Origin: Clostridiales bacterium
Lineage (GTDB): Bacteria > Bacillota > Clostridia > Oscillospirales > Oscillospiraceae
NCBI GenBank assembly: GCA_021199695.1
Contig: JAJQHP010000200.1
Span: 1 to 6,293, forward strand
Length of the DNA stretch: 6,293 nucleotides
Reading direction: 5' to 3'
Shown: positions 5,249 through 6,293 of the stretch, piece by piece
How the letters are laid out: each line of letters begins with the position of its first letter
Position numbering within the stretch: position 1 is the first letter of the stretch
Program-made: the position numbers and the translations under genes
The notes under the pieces: model-generated
The model's database searches: none
The model's input: the letters and a program-made list of their open reading frames with translations, nothing else
Told to the model about the DNA's origin: nothing

Positions 5249-5290
5249 ATGCGCCGCCGGGAAGAGACGGGCAGAAGGGAGCGTTCCTGA
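5249..5290 (+). CDS. Arg-rich 13-codon leader ORF upstream of GH43
   Basis: ATG at 5249 opens MRRREETGRRERS and ends at TGA 5288-5290, two bases before the hydrolase ATG. GGGG/TGGAG lies just upstream (about 2-8 nt) as a possible ribosome site. Six of 13 codons are Arg, including the adjacent AGA AGG. The AAGGGAG site of the hydrolase (5275-5281) lies inside it, so translating the leader could expose or block that site. It may be chance: the stretch is short and GC-rich. Confidence 0.3.
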   Translation: MRRREETGRRERS

Positions 5291-5292
5291 CC

Positions 5293-6293
5293 ATGGATCT
5301 TCACAATCCCATCCTCCCCGGGTTTCATCCAGACCCCAGCATCTGCCGCCGGGGGGAGGACTATTACATCGCCTGCTCCTCCTTTGAGTGGTTCCCCGCC
5401 GTCCCCATCTACCATTCCAGGGACATGAAGCACTGGAGGCTGTACAGCCACGCCATCACCGACCCCGCTGTGGCGGACCTGAGCCGCCTTCCCTCCGCCA
5501 AGGGCATCTGGGCTCCCTGCCTGACCTACTGCCAGGAGGAGGGGCTGTTCTACCTGGTGTATGGGGTGATGCACTCCATGAACGCCCGGTACTTTGACAT
5601 TGACAACTTCGTCATCACCGCTCCCGACCCGAAGGGCCCCTGGTCGGAGCCGGTGTACCTCCACTCCGCCGGGTTTGACGCCTCCATGCTCCACGACGCG
5701 GACGGGCGGAAATGGGTGGTCTCCCTGGAGTGGGAGACCCGGACGGGCTACCAGAAGCCAGGCGGTATCTGCCTGGTGGAGTACGACCCGGAAAAGCGGG
5801 CCATCGTGGGTTATCCCAAGCGCATCTGGATGGGCGGCACCCGCCGGGGCTGCCTGGAGGCTCCTCACCTGACCCGGCGTGGAGCGTATTACTACCTGAT
5901 GTGCGCCGAGGGCGGCACCGGGTACAATCACTGCGTCACCATGGCCCGGTCAACCTCCGTCTGGGGTCCCTACGAGGGCGACCCGGAAAACCCCATTCTC
6001 ACCGCCGCCCCCGGCGACCCGGACGAGCGGGAGGACACTGACCACCTGAAGCCCCACCACTACAACCCGGCCTCTTACCTCCAGAAGTGCGGCCACGGCA
6101 GCTATGTGGAGACCAGCCTGGGGGAGACCTATCTGGTGCATCTCTGCGCCCGGCCCTTCCTGCCGGAGCTGCGCTGCACACTGGGCCGGGAGACCGCCAT
6201 GCAGAAGATGGTCTGGACGGAGGACGGCTGGCTCCGGCTGGAGGGCGGCGGCAATCTGGCAAAGGAGTTCTGCCCCGGCAGCCTGCTCCCGGA
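5293..6293 (+). CDS. GH43 beta-xylosidase / alpha-L-arabinofuranosidase, N-terminal part (runs off window)
   Basis: This glycoside hydrolase releases xylose or arabinose from the ends of xylo- or arabino-oligosaccharides by inversion. The visible 333 residues cover the five-bladed propeller; the family's C-terminal beta-sandwich lies beyond the window (full length normally about 530). The start NPILPGFHPDPS, then DYYIACSSFEWFPAVPIYHSRD, is classic for the XynB-like group. Asp14 (PDPS) is the general base, Asp129 (GFDASM) the pKa modulator and Glu189 (LEAPHL) the general acid; these fall almost exactly where the Selenomonas enzyme has them, as I recall. AEGGTGYNHCVTMARS (205-220) and RCTLGRETAMQK near the end support the call. 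There is no signal peptide, so it is cytoplasmic. In-frame ATGs at 5116 and 5221 exist, but the promoter overlaps or follows them and 5293 gives the standard N-terminus, with AAGGGAG 11 nt upstream. It is divergent from a GPH symporter, its probable substrate importer. Confidence 0.93.
   Translation, partial: MDLHNPILPGFHPDPSICRRGEDYYIACSSFEWFPAVPIYHSRDMKHWRLYSHAITDPAVADLSRLPSAKGIWAPCLTYCQEEGLFYLVYGVMHSMNARYFDIDNFVITAPDPKGPWSEPVYLHSAGFDASMLHDADGRKWVVSLEWETRTGYQKPGGICLVEYDPEKRAIVGYPKRIWMGGTRRGCLEAPHLTRRGAYYYLMCAEGGTGYNHCVTMARSTSVWGPYEGDPENPILTAAPGDPDEREDTDHLKPHHYNPASYLQKCGHGSYVETSLGETYLVHLCARPFLPELRCTLGRETAMQKMVWTEDGWLRLEGGGNLAKEFCPGSLLP

Noticed and set aside
5083..5931. Open frame of 282 codons on the minus strand
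   Set aside because: It is antisense to the GH43 coding region and its promoter; composition is low-complexity Gly/Val/Pro, typical of a shadow frame in GC-rich DNA.

Overview
The window is GC-rich, with strong G/C third-position bias in its main genes, and it carries Gram-positive-style signals (AGGAGG-type ribosome binding sites, a lipobox lipoprotein, an AgrC/AgrA-like LytTR two-component system). Together these suggest a gut Clostridia genome, perhaps Oscillospiraceae (Flavonifractor/Oscillibacter-like). The lineage is inferred from gene style and composition and is not proven.

Left part (minus strand, 1-2802). An operon runs right to left from an extended -10 promoter (2774-2802). It encodes a LytTR response regulator (1928-2656) and, through an ATGA stop/start overlap, a membrane GHKL histidine kinase of the AgrC type (630-1931). 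Downstream and co-oriented, with its own -10 box and a palindrome in the leader, is a lipoprotein-anchored type-B carboxylesterase (1-486). It is cut by the window edge and carries an in-frame run of 11 T.

Middle (2803-3379). This AT-richer stretch contains overlapping inverted repeats built from CCGAAA/TTTCGG half-sites (2807-2875) and a small unrecognised plus-strand ORF (2980-3252). Three strong hairpins are packed end to end (3249-3350). Composition and codon use differ from the flanks, and it looks like accessory or decayed DNA ending in a structured repeat or bidirectional terminator.

Right part (3380-6293). A divergent pair consists of a GPH-family sugar:cation symporter (minus, 3380-4831) and a cytoplasmic GH43 beta-xylosidase/arabinofuranosidase (plus, 5293-end, truncated by the window). 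The likely logic is uptake of xylosides or arabinoxylan oligosaccharides by the symporter, then intracellular release of xylose or arabinose by the hydrolase. The 461-bp shared regulatory region is dense. It holds a 15-bp direct repeat flanking the transporter promoter, a 13-bp palindrome with a repeated half, a long inverted repeat over the hydrolase promoter's -35 and spacer, and a 13-codon Arg-rich leader ORF ending 2 nt before the hydrolase start.

No tRNA, rRNA, CRISPR array, transposase or phage gene was seen. No wholly new system can be claimed. The best leads are the three-hairpin cluster, the T11 tract in the esterase, and the layered control elements of the GH43/transporter pair.
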